Part shown: piece by piece, positions 8,384 to 15,693 of the stretch | Layout: each line of letters begins with the position of its first letter | Position numbering within the stretch: position 1 is the first letter of the stretch | Notes under the pieces: model-generated | What the model was told of the DNA's origin: nothing | What the model saw: only the letters and a program-made list of their open reading frames with translations | Databases searched by the model: none | Position numbers and translations under genes: made by a program | NCBI GenBank assembly: GCA_964563925.1 | Contig: CAZLZD010000043.1 | Span: 1-33,794 of the forward strand | From: JAUILA01 sp964563925 | Lineage (GTDB): Bacteria > Bacteroidota > Bacteroidia > Cytophagales > Cyclobacteriaceae | Length of the DNA: 33,794 nt | Direction of reading: 5' to 3'

Positions 8384-8454
8384 GTTTCGGAAACCTGTAA
8401 ACAGGTGTCATGGAAACTGCCAGGTTAGACAACGGAATATGTAATTTTGGAAAC
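8384..8454. promoter_or_regulatory. Candidate operator region between divergent sensor-regulator and lipoprotein genes
   Basis: The 125-bp divergent spacer holds three GGAAAC copies (8389-8394, 8412-8417, 8449-8454), the palindrome GTTTC-G-GAAAC (8384-8394) and the overlapping palindrome ACCTGT-AA-ACAGGT (8393-8406). TAATTTTG at 8442-8449 matches the Bacteroidota -7 consensus TAnnTTTG for plus-strand transcription, but no good TTG element lies 19 bp upstream of it. The arrangement suits binding by an AraC-type domain such as that of the adjacent hybrid kinase. This is inference from position and repetition. Confidence 0.4.
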
Positions 8455-8467
8455 TGTGAGAAGAAGT

Positions 8468-9025
8468 ATGGACATATCAATGTGTATCACCGTTTTCCTG
8501 GTGCTGATCTCCTGCAGTCCGTATTCCAACCGCGAGTTTGCCTCCTGTGCGGAGTATTCGGTGAAGCGGGTTTCAGGCGCAGAAATGCCGGTTGCCGTTT
8601 CGCTGCCTGAGTCGTGGGAGCCGGAGATTATCAAAAACCTGGACTCGGTATACGTGATGGCGACGGATGTAGATTTTTTATCGGAGAATGGAACGCTGCG
8701 GATGGCTGGCTTTCTCCAGTACCCTTCCCGCAGTGGATACCGTAAACACCTGCCATCCATTTTACGCACGCTGAATCCGGGAACCGCCACGCTGATGTCT
8801 GAAAACGGTTTGCTGCGTATCGACGGTGTGGCCCTTGAATATGTTATCGGGAACGATGCGCTGTACAGCACCTTCCTGATTGCCTGGGAAAGTCCGGGCG
8901 AATCCACCACCGTACTGCTCCTCGGCCGGATCGACCGGAAGGATGACCCCACCCTCTCCGATTTCTGCTTCCTCGGCCCTGTGCTGGAAGAATTCGTCCG
9001 CGTACATTTCAAACCCAGTTCATAA
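8468..9025 (+). CDS. Hypothetical lipoprotein
   Basis: 185 residues from the ATG at 8468, which is preceded by GAGAAGAAG, a fair ribosome-binding sequence. The signal MDISMCITVFLVLISC ends in a lipobox with Cys16. I do not recognise the mature domain. It is a mixed alpha/beta protein with LPESWEP near residue 45 and alternating hydrophobic strands such as YSTFLIAWE and TTVLLLGRID. It is divergent from the hybrid sensor kinase and lies 79 bp before the DUF4349 gene on the same strand, so it may be regulated by that kinase. A second ATG four codons downstream would also give a lipoprotein. Confidence 0.75.
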   Translation: MDISMCITVFLVLISCSPYSNREFASCAEYSVKRVSGAEMPVAVSLPESWEPEIIKNLDSVYVMATDVDFLSENGTLRMAGFLQYPSRSGYRKHLPSILRTLNPGTATLMSENGLLRIDGVALEYVIGNDALYSTFLIAWESPGESTTVLLLGRIDRKDDPTLSDFCFLGPVLEEFVRVHFKPSS

Positions 9026-9104
9026 CCCCCTGTGCCTTTTCGTATCAAGCCGGTTATGGAATCAGCACAGCAGGTGCATCCTGTTAAAAAAAACCCGGAA
9101 GGAT

Positions 9105-10001
9105 ATGATGAAATATGTAATGATAGCGACGCTGTTTACGGGCCTGGTGGCTTGTGAAGGGTCAATAATGGATAATCCTGCTGATCATGCAGGAGATTAT
9201 TCGCTGGAAGAAGTGAGTTTACTTGAAGCTGCTGATGAGGAAATTATGGAAGAAACCCTCATTGAAGAAGTTGAAATGGGTGAATTCATGGAAGTGCCGG
9301 TCAGCGAGCAGGCACCTCCGCCGCCGCCGGATGTTTCCGAAGGCCGCAAGCTGGTCAGGACAGCCAACTTGTCTGTGCAGGTAAGCAACCTGGAGAATTC
9401 TGCACGGGTACTGGATTCCCTGCTGGTTGCACACCAGGCCTACATCAGCCGGGATGATCTGCAAAACAGTCCGACCAGGAAAAGCCGCGAACTGGTTATT
9501 CGTGTTCCGTCAGACAACCTGGAAGAGCTGGTCGCCGGACTGGCGGAGATGGGCCAGTACCTTGAACGCAAAAGCGTATTTGTTCGCGATGTTACCGCCA
9601 ATTACACAGATACGGAACTCCGTCTCAAAAGCAAACGTGCCGTGCTGGACCAGTACCTGAAGCTGTTGGAAAGGGCGGATAAAATAGAAGATATCCTCAA
9701 AATTGAAAAGGAGATACGCCTCATCAGGGAAGAGATCGAGGCAAAGGAAGGTACGCTGCGGGTACTTTCAGACCGGATTGTGCTGGGCACCATCAGCCTG
9801 GATATGTACCAGGAAATCACCCATGCCGAGGCTGCTCCGTCGGATAATTTCCTGCGGAAGGCGGGGCAAAGACTGGCATTCGGGTGGGACCTGATTAAGT
9901 TTCTGACCCTTGGATTACTGAGCATCTGGCCGTTGATGGTGGCAGGAGCCGCCTGGCTGCTGGTTGTCAGGTTGAGGAAAAGGCGTTCGCGGCTGGTTTA
10001 G
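9105..10001 (+). CDS. DUF4349 family lipoprotein with C-terminal membrane segment
   Basis: 298 residues from the ATG at 9105 (9108 is equally possible); AAGGA lies just upstream, and the longer in-frame extension back to 8880 only overlaps the previous gene. The signal MMKYVMIATLFTGLVAC gives a lipobox Cys17. An acidic stretch (34-68) and a proline run (71-75) lead into the DUF4349 domain (about 80-240): RKLVRTANLSVQVSN, then VRDVTANYTDTELRLKSKRA, a helical coiled-coil section (LKLLERADKIEDILKIEKEI) and VLGTISLDMY. A transmembrane helix at about 264-288 ends in RLRKRRSR. DUF4349 proteins occur widely in bacteria without an assigned biochemical function. Here the protein is predicted to be tethered at both ends. 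Downstream partner of the 8468 lipoprotein. Confidence 0.87.
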   Translation: MMKYVMIATLFTGLVACEGSIMDNPADHAGDYSLEEVSLLEAADEEIMEETLIEEVEMGEFMEVPVSEQAPPPPPDVSEGRKLVRTANLSVQVSNLENSARVLDSLLVAHQAYISRDDLQNSPTRKSRELVIRVPSDNLEELVAGLAEMGQYLERKSVFVRDVTANYTDTELRLKSKRAVLDQYLKLLERADKIEDILKIEKEIRLIREEIEAKEGTLRVLSDRIVLGTISLDMYQEITHAEAAPSDNFLRKAGQRLAFGWDLIKFLTLGLLSIWPLMVAGAAWLLVVRLRKRRSRLV

Positions 10002-10075
10002 CCGGACCTGTATGTGGACCGTGAAAGTAACTTGAATTATTCAGGCAATTCACTAAATTATGAAAAAACGCCTGT

Positions 10076-11341
10076 ATGATGAACCATTCATCCCGCCGCA
10101 GATTCCTCCGCAACATGGGGAGTGCACTGTCCGCCGCGACTATATTGCCGCTGGTTGCACAAGCCTCCGGCCACCCAGCCGGCTTACCGCCATTCACGGC
10201 CGATGAGGATTACTGGCAGCTGGTCAAGGACCAGTTCAGCATCAGGCCCGGTTACATCATGATGAACGCAGCCAATTTATGTCCGGCCCCGCGTGCAGTC
10301 TCTCAGTCGGTCAATGAGGCGATGAAGAGCCTGGATCAGGATGTCTCCTTCCAGCATCGCGGGCAATTCGGGCTGCAGTTCCAGGAAGCGGTCGACAGGC
10401 TTGCGGTTTTCCTGGGGACCACCGGCGACCAGCTAACCATTACCCGGAATACGAGTGAAAGCAATAACATCGTGGTGAACGGACTTGACCTCGGCCGGGG
10501 AGACGAAGTGGTCGTATGGGACCAGAATCACCCTTCCAATAATCTCGCATGGAAAGAACGGGCCCGAAGATTGGGATTTACCGTGAAAGAGGTGAAGGTC
10601 CCTGCTGATCCGGGGTCCCGGGAAGAGCTGATCGAACCCTTTGTCGCGGCATTCTCCAGCCGGACCCGCCTGGTATCATTCTCCCACATTTCCAATGTCA
10701 GCGGCATCCGAATGCCCGCGGAAGACCTGGTGAAGGTGGCAAAGTCGCGCGGTATTCTCACCCAGATCGACGGTGCTCAGTCTTTCGGGAGTGTCCGTGT
10801 CGAACTTGATAAGATCGGTTGCGATTTCTATACCGGCAGCACGCACAAGTGGTTTGTCGGACCGCGCGAGGCAGGTATTCTTTTTGTGCGGCAGGAGCAT
10901 ATTGAACGAATCTGGCCCAATATTGTAACGGCTGGTTACGATGCGGAGGAGCAAACGGATATCCAGCGGCTGAGCAATTTCGGACAGCGGAACCCCGCCG
11001 TGTTTCCCGGCATTCTCCAGGCCCTGAACTTGCACAGCCATATCAGTATTGACCGGGTGGAAGAGCGGGTATATGAACTGGCAGGTTCATTGAGGGAGAA
11101 GATCTCGGAGAATGTCCCGGATGTACAATGGGTAACACCTGGGAATAAGGAATTTAATGCAGGTGTTTTGATCTGTAATATCCCTGGGAAGGATTTCAGG
11201 AGTTTGTTTGGCCAGCTGTATGAGCAGCACAAGATTGCCGGAGCCCCCACCGGCGGACTCCGTTTTTGTCCGCATATCTACAATACCATGGATGAAGTGG
11301 CTCGCGTGGCTGATGCAGTAAAGCAGGTAGCAGGTGCGTAG
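10076..11341 (+). CDS. Exported (Tat signal) class V aminotransferase-fold PLP protein
   Basis: 421 residues. The N-terminus carries a twin-arginine motif (SRRRFLRNMG, residues 6-15) followed by a hydrophobic stretch, as expected for export of a folded cofactor-containing protein. The rest is a fold-type I PLP enzyme of aminotransferase class V (isopenicillin-N epimerase/cysteine desulfurase group): TRNTSESNN near 123-131, HPSNN (152-156), SHISNVSG (203-210), Asp232 in IDGAQSFG for the pyridine nitrogen, and Schiff-base Lys258 in GSTHKWF. It starts 74 bp after the DUF4349 gene on the same strand and a terminator follows it. The reaction is unknown; no cysteine-desulfurase loop could be identified. 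ATG codons at 10076 and 10079 are equivalent choices. Confidence 0.9.
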   Translation: MMNHSSRRRFLRNMGSALSAATILPLVAQASGHPAGLPPFTADEDYWQLVKDQFSIRPGYIMMNAANLCPAPRAVSQSVNEAMKSLDQDVSFQHRGQFGLQFQEAVDRLAVFLGTTGDQLTITRNTSESNNIVVNGLDLGRGDEVVVWDQNHPSNNLAWKERARRLGFTVKEVKVPADPGSREELIEPFVAAFSSRTRLVSFSHISNVSGIRMPAEDLVKVAKSRGILTQIDGAQSFGSVRVELDKIGCDFYTGSTHKWFVGPREAGILFVRQEHIERIWPNIVTAGYDAEEQTDIQRLSNFGQRNPAVFPGILQALNLHSHISIDRVEERVYELAGSLREKISENVPDVQWVTPGNKEFNAGVLICNIPGKDFRSLFGQLYEQHKIAGAPTGGLRFCPHIYNTMDEVARVADAVKQVAGA

Positions 11342-11355
11342 GGAAAGGTTGTCCG

Positions 11356-11394
11356 GCTGCCCAAGCGGGCCAGCAATCCGGGCATCCCGTTTTT
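11356..11394 (+). terminator. Intrinsic terminator after the aminotransferase gene
   Basis: Two hairpins start 15 bp after the stop at 11341. The first is GCTGCCC (11356-11362) with GGGC-c-AGC (11367-11374). The second is CGGG-CAT-CCCG (11379-11389), followed directly by five T (11390-11394). The second stem is short, but stem plus T-tract is the standard arrangement. Confidence 0.5.
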
Positions 11395-11578
11395 ACTGAT
11401 CTCCTGCCTGCGGACCCCAGTACCAATCGTCCCAGTCGTTGCGGAACCCGGGATCGTCGTCAGGGATAAGCTCATCCTCTTCTTCACGGGCCATATCTGC
11501 CGCCCACTGGTGTTTCCAGTGGTTGCAGCGCCATTGGTGAACGTCCTCGATAATTTGATTCTGATTTTCCTGTAACAT
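11393..11578 (-). CDS. Small Trp-rich acidic hypothetical protein
   Basis: 61 residues from the ATG at 11578 (68 if the ATG at 11599 is used). It has six Trp, a central acidic run (REEEDELIPDDDPG) and the tail NDWDDWYWGP. There is no signal peptide and no family I recognise. The codons look like those of the neighbouring genes, with many G/C third positions, and no plus-strand gene overlaps it. It is convergent with the aminotransferase gene and its stop overlaps the terminator T-tract. It may be a real small gene, but there is no homology evidence. Confidence 0.4.
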   Translation of the reverse strand: MLQENQNQIIEDVHQWRCNHWKHQWAADMAREEEDELIPDDDPGFRNDWDDWYWGPQAGDQ

Positions 11579-11753
11579 GGATATATGATTTGCTTTCAAT
11601 ACATATCACGGGAGTAGCATTGGTAACCGATTGGTAATGAATCAGTCAGTCAGTTTGCCGACACCCGCTAATCTATGCCTGACGCGTGGCTGCCCGGGTT
11701 CTTTTTACGTATAAATTTTTGTATATTATTTGTAAACAACTGATAAACAGGCA

Positions 11754-13592
11754 ATGACCCCTGATTCTCCACTCCTGCTGGACGATCCTTTTCTTAAGGA
11801 AGTGGTGACATGTGTCCGGCAACGTATGACTGATCCGCAGTTCGGGGTTGGCCGGCTGGCGGCTGACCTTCATATGGACCGGTCGCAGTTGCACCGAAAG
11901 GTGAAGGCGGTGACCGGACTGAATGTTTCAAGGCTTATACGGGAAGTTCGTCTTCAAAAGGCACACGACCTGCTGAGAGAATCGTCCCTGACAGCCTCTG
12001 AAATTGCCTACGACGTCGGGTTCAGCAGTCCCAGTTATTTCTTCAAGTGTTTTCACGAACGCTTCGGGGTTACGGCAGGGGAAAGCAAACACCATGATAC
12101 GGCAAAAAGGAAACCTGCACGCGCCCGGTCCGTCAAACTACTCTATTCTACTGCGGCGGTAATTATTTTGATCATAATGATCGCCAGCGCCTGGTATTTC
12201 ATGGTTCCGGAGGAACGTGAATATGTGCTTGTGGTGCTGCCGGTTGAATCAGAGAACAACATGGATGCCATGTACCTGGCAGAGGGAATACAGGAGGCAC
12301 TGATCAGTGAACTTGGCCGGATCCCGTCTTTCAGGGTATGGACGCGAGGGTCGGCCAATGCGCTGGTAACGCTTGGGTCTGTGGCACCGGTGGAGGAAAT
12401 TGATTATTACGTGCGTGGCATTCTTGCGTCTGATACGAACCGTATTTCCCTGGAAGTGAGCCTGGAACCGGCGCGGGAAGACCAGCCTCCATTCCTGCTG
12501 GGAAGATTTGAGAATGATCTGAGCGAGATTCGCGAGTTGCAATCTTCGGTGGTTTCTGCCATTGTACAGAAGACCGGTGTGCCTTTTGGTGAGTCCTATC
12601 CACAGCACACGGGCAATCTGGCGAAGGTCAATCCGGAGGTATACCGCAATTACCTCCGTGGGATGTATTACCTGGACAAGCGGACCGGCGATTACCTGGA
12701 GCTGGGTATGGAGTATCTCAGGAAAGCGGTCGATCTTGACCCCGGGGATCCGCTGGCATATGCCGGACTGGCCCAGGGATATATCCGGCTGGGGCACAGC
12801 GCTTCAGAAAGCAAGGATGTATTTAAGAAAGCAAAGGCTGCGGCTGAGCGGGCGTTGGCGATCGATCCGAATTTTCCACAGGCACTTTCGGCCCTGGGCC
12901 AGGTGCAGATGTACTATGAATGGGACTGGGAGGGTGCAGGAGCTTCCATGCGGCTTGCCAACCGGCTTAACCCGAGTATGGCTGAAGGCCATTATCATTA
13001 TGCCTGGTACCTCAATCTATTCGGTCACAGGGCCGAAGCCATGAGGGAACACAAACTGGCCACCCAACTCGATCCGTTAGGGGTAAAATACCATGCCTGG
13101 ATGGCCTGGATGTATGCCACGTATGATGAATTTGAGCTCGCCGAGGAAGAGCTCGAAACAGCTCTTGAGCTTGATCCCGACTATGTGACTTCCTGGTGGG
13201 CACAAGGCCTGATCCTTGAGCGTCAGGGGCAAATTGATGAAGCACTGAACGTTTATCGGCGTATGGCTGAGCGTTACCCTTCGCATGCATTTGTTCTTGC
13301 TGCGGCCAGTGCAGAAAACCACCGGGAGAATGAAGCGCTTAAAATCCTGGAAGGGCTTGAGGCCGGTTCCTTAAACCCCTGGCAGGCAATCGGAGTGGCT
13401 ACAGTCTATGCCTCGCTTGGAAATCCCGAAAAGGCATATGAATGGCTCAGGGTTAAGCCGCATCACGCCTTTGTGCCCTGGAGCCGGGTAAACTTCCGTT
13501 TTGAAAATATCTCGGGGGATCCCGGCTTTAATGCCATGATGGACTTTATGAATTTGCCCCCTGTCAATCGTACGGCTTCGGTGATCTATTAA
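11754..13592 (+). CDS. Membrane-tethered AraC-type regulator with TolB-like and TPR domains
   Basis: 612 residues. An AraC/XylS HTH lies at the N-terminus (about 13-108; MDRSQLHRKVKAVTGLNVSR and EIAYDVGFSSPSYFFKCF). One transmembrane helix follows at about 127-150. Then comes a TolB/FlgO-like domain (about 157-280: VVLPVESENNMDAMYLAEGI, RVWTRGSANAL, YYVRGIL), as seen in CadC-type and adenylate-cyclase-type proteins. TPR repeats fill about 290-580 (AYAGLAQGYIRLG, AERALAIDPNFPQALSALGQ, EELETALELDPDYV). The topology would place HTH in the cytoplasm and the rest in the periplasm, a ToxR/CadC plan with an AraC DNA-binding head. The HTH is closely similar to that of the hybrid kinase at 5394-8342. 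Targets are unknown; the lipoprotein at 13707 is the nearest candidate. Confidence 0.9.
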   Translation: MTPDSPLLLDDPFLKEVVTCVRQRMTDPQFGVGRLAADLHMDRSQLHRKVKAVTGLNVSRLIREVRLQKAHDLLRESSLTASEIAYDVGFSSPSYFFKCFHERFGVTAGESKHHDTAKRKPARARSVKLLYSTAAVIILIIMIASAWYFMVPEEREYVLVVLPVESENNMDAMYLAEGIQEALISELGRIPSFRVWTRGSANALVTLGSVAPVEEIDYYVRGILASDTNRISLEVSLEPAREDQPPFLLGRFENDLSEIRELQSSVVSAIVQKTGVPFGESYPQHTGNLAKVNPEVYRNYLRGMYYLDKRTGDYLELGMEYLRKAVDLDPGDPLAYAGLAQGYIRLGHSASESKDVFKKAKAAAERALAIDPNFPQALSALGQVQMYYEWDWEGAGASMRLANRLNPSMAEGHYHYAWYLNLFGHRAEAMREHKLATQLDPLGVKYHAWMAWMYATYDEFELAEEELETALELDPDYVTSWWAQGLILERQGQIDEALNVYRRMAERYPSHAFVLAAASAENHRENEALKILEGLEAGSLNPWQAIGVATVYASLGNPEKAYEWLRVKPHHAFVPWSRVNFRFENISGDPGFNAMMDFMNLPPVNRTASVIY

Positions 13593-13636
13593 GCCCGCAC
13601 AACATAATTACACAACAATTCTACAGGAATTCTCAA

Positions 13637-13709
13637 CATAACTGATTATTCCAATTGGTACAATTTGACCAGCTTGGATAAATAATTCACTCTAATCAAA
13701 TCAGTTATG
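13637..13709 (+). promoter_or_regulatory. 11-bp inverted repeat covering the start codon of the 13707 lipoprotein
   Basis: CATAACTGATT (13637-13647) is perfectly complementary to AATCAGTTATG (13699-13709), whose last three bases are the ATG start codon. In RNA this would pair the start codon into an 11-bp stem with a 51-nt loop. As DNA it gives two inverted half-sites about 60 bp apart. The loop contains a second palindrome, CCAATTGG (13651-13658). An 11-bp perfect match in so short a spacer is unlikely by chance. Confidence 0.45.
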
Positions 13710-14267
13710 AAACCAATTATTATTCCCGTGTTCATTTTGTGTATATCGCTTATATCCTGCGATGTACCTTCAGAGGAAGCCATAATTCCTGAAGATGGCC
13801 TTTCCGGACAAATGGCTCCCGGACAACACTTTGTTAATTTTAATGCCGTTTTTTATTCCGTTTTTACCCCTACTGACGAGGATGCAGGCTGCGAAGCGCC
13901 ACAGTTCTTCCAGGTCAAGCAGGAAGGAGACGGAACAGCGGCCCAGCTCGGAAAATTCCGGTTTGAGGCCTTGTTTTGTGTGGACCCTGCAACGGGTGAA
14001 TATGGTAGTGGGGCAACGGGCTATGGTAAGTTCATCTTTGAGGATGGAGACATATTGTATTCCACGGTTTCCGGACAAGTGGTGCCCTCCGATCATCCAA
14101 AATATGACTCGCAGTTTCAGGATGATATGCAGTTCATTGGTGGTACCGGTCGCTTTGCAGGTTCGTATGGAGAAGCAGTCACGGATAGCTATGTCACCTT
14201 CTTCGCGGACGGCGACAGCACCGTTCATCACTGGCAGGGAACCTTAATGTTGCCGGCCGGCAAGTAG
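13707..14267 (+). CDS. Hypothetical lipoprotein with calycin-like repeat
   Basis: 186 residues with a lipoprotein signal (MKPIIIPVFILCISLISC, Cys18). The mature part is beta-rich: VNFNAVFYSVFTP, GKFRFEALFC, GYGKFIFEDGD and IGGTGRFAGSYGEA, then VTFFADGDSTVHHWQGTL. The GGTGRFAGSYGEA phrase followed by a short strand resembles small barrel proteins of the allene-oxide-cyclase/calycin-like type, but I cannot assign a family. It follows the membrane-tethered AraC regulator by 114 bp. Its start codon lies in a long inverted repeat, which suggests control of translation or of the promoter. Confidence 0.75.
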   Translation: MKPIIIPVFILCISLISCDVPSEEAIIPEDGLSGQMAPGQHFVNFNAVFYSVFTPTDEDAGCEAPQFFQVKQEGDGTAAQLGKFRFEALFCVDPATGEYGSGATGYGKFIFEDGDILYSTVSGQVVPSDHPKYDSQFQDDMQFIGGTGRFAGSYGEAVTDSYVTFFADGDSTVHHWQGTLMLPAGK

Positions 14268-14637
14268 CCCCTTCCAACCTATTGAAATTACCGGTTACCC
14301 CGGCCTTGCCTGATGGGTGTGATGCACCTGATGGCTTGGCCGGCATACTGGTTTTCCCCCACTCCCTCCCCATTGATCCAGCCGGCTTCTTCCACTGACG
14401 GCTTCAGCGCCACAGGTATATCCTGATTTGTATTTTACAAATAACCAATTGCCTGAAGGCAGGATAAATTAGTCTAACTTCCTGTGATTCAATAAAAAAT
14501 TTATACTATCTTATCCGAGATTAATAATAATGCCGGATTCAGCATCTGATCTATTCCCGGTTTTTGGCTTTACTATGTAACGGTACGCAACAGGTGTGAT
14601 GCGCTTGTTCCGGTCGTCATAAAATTCTCTGAATCTA
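14268..14637. other. 370-bp intergenic region before the liv operon
   Basis: No convincing gene. It holds an imperfect hairpin with outer arms CCGGCC (14300-14305) and GGCCGG (14338-14343), a possible terminator for the 13707 gene but without a T-tract. GGTGTGATGC occurs twice (14316-14325 and 14593-14602), the second copy 36 bp before the livM start codon. An AT-rich stretch lies around 14430-14530. The promoter of the six-gene operon should lie here, but I see no clear -33/-7 pair. Confidence 0.35.
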
Positions 14638-15684
14638 ATGAAATTAAAACGGCAGTATTTCGAAGACATCAGGTTGTTCCGGAATACGTCGAATATATTC
14701 TGGTCTGTTTTCCTGATCATCATACTGGCTTCGTTTCCCTTCCTGATTAAGCCCTACTATCTGTCGGTGCTTAACCTTATGATGCTGAATATCATCGTGG
14801 CACTCGGCCTTAACCTGCTGGTCGGTAATACGGGCCAGATCTCGCTTGGCCATGCCGGATTTGTAGCGATTGGCGCCTATACGGGTGCTTTTCTAATGCA
14901 ATACGGTATCCCGTTTCTCCCTGCCCTTTTTGTAGCCGGACTGATCACGGCACTCGTAGGGGCTTTCCTTGGGATTCCCTCCCTGCGGCTCGAAGGACCT
15001 TATCTGTCCATTGTCACCCTCGGCTTTGGTCTTGCGGTCATGGTTATTATCGGGAGAATGGATTTCTTCGGGGGCCGTACCGGTATGTCCGTACCCAGGC
15101 TGAACCTGGAATGGACCGGGCTCTCCTATGATGTTTCCCTGTACTATGTATTTGCCATTATCACCGTACTGCTGGTGATCGCTATGCTCATTCTCCTGAG
15201 AAGCCGGATAGGCCGTGCCTTCCAGGCGATCCGGGACAGTGATATCGCCGCCTCCGTTATAGGGATCAACGTAGCCAGGTATAAAACCCTGAGCTTCGCC
15301 ATCAGTGCATTTTATGCGGGTGTTGCCGGCAGCCTCTGGGGCCTGTACCTGCAGTTTGTCACCCCCGGTACATTCTCCTTTATGATGTCCATTATGTTCC
15401 TGGCGACTGTGGTCCTGGGCGGACTGGGAAGTGTGACGGGTTCGGTCATGGGTGCCATCGTCATGACCTTCCTGACCCTGCAGCTGGAGGAGATCGTGGA
15501 TATCCCGCTGCTGGGAGAGCTCATTGTGGGTTTCTCCGATACGTTTATGAACCCCTCGGGAATTGCCAACATCCGGTGGGTGCTTACGGGCTTGATCCTG
15601 ATGGCGGTCATATTGTTCGAACCCATGGGCCTGAATGGCCTGTGGCTCCGCGTGAAACGATTCTGGAGATTATGGCCCTTTTAA
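14638..15684 (+). CDS. livM: Branched-chain amino acid-type ABC transporter permease LivM
   Basis: 348 residues, about nine hydrophobic segments. The LivM signature NLLVGNTGQISLGHAGF (59-75) and the cytoplasmic coupling loop RSRIGRAFQAIRDSDIAA are clear. It forms the inner-membrane channel with LivH, driven by LivG and LivF. It is the first gene of a tight operon, 9 bp ahead of livH; in most organisms livH comes first. The substrate class of this family is wide (branched-chain amino acids, amides, urea, aromatic or other carboxylates), and the co-transcribed acyl-CoA synthetase argues for a carboxylic acid here. No ribosome-binding sequence is visible before the ATG. Confidence 0.93.
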   Translation: MKLKRQYFEDIRLFRNTSNIFWSVFLIIILASFPFLIKPYYLSVLNLMMLNIIVALGLNLLVGNTGQISLGHAGFVAIGAYTGAFLMQYGIPFLPALFVAGLITALVGAFLGIPSLRLEGPYLSIVTLGFGLAVMVIIGRMDFFGGRTGMSVPRLNLEWTGLSYDVSLYYVFAIITVLLVIAMLILLRSRIGRAFQAIRDSDIAASVIGINVARYKTLSFAISAFYAGVAGSLWGLYLQFVTPGTFSFMMSIMFLATVVLGGLGSVTGSVMGAIVMTFLTLQLEEIVDIPLLGELIVGFSDTFMNPSGIANIRWVLTGLILMAVILFEPMGLNGLWLRVKRFWRLWPF

Positions 15685-15693
15685 CTATTAAAT

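Noticed and set aside
8343..8480. N-terminal extension of the hybrid kinase to 8480
   Set aside because: It would run into the divergent spacer and hide the signal peptide; MKLLTISLLFSFFLA at 8342 is the natural start.
14511..14723. 70-codon minus-strand frame over the livM start
   Set aside because: Overlaps the start of livM, has no family resemblance and no sensible start context.
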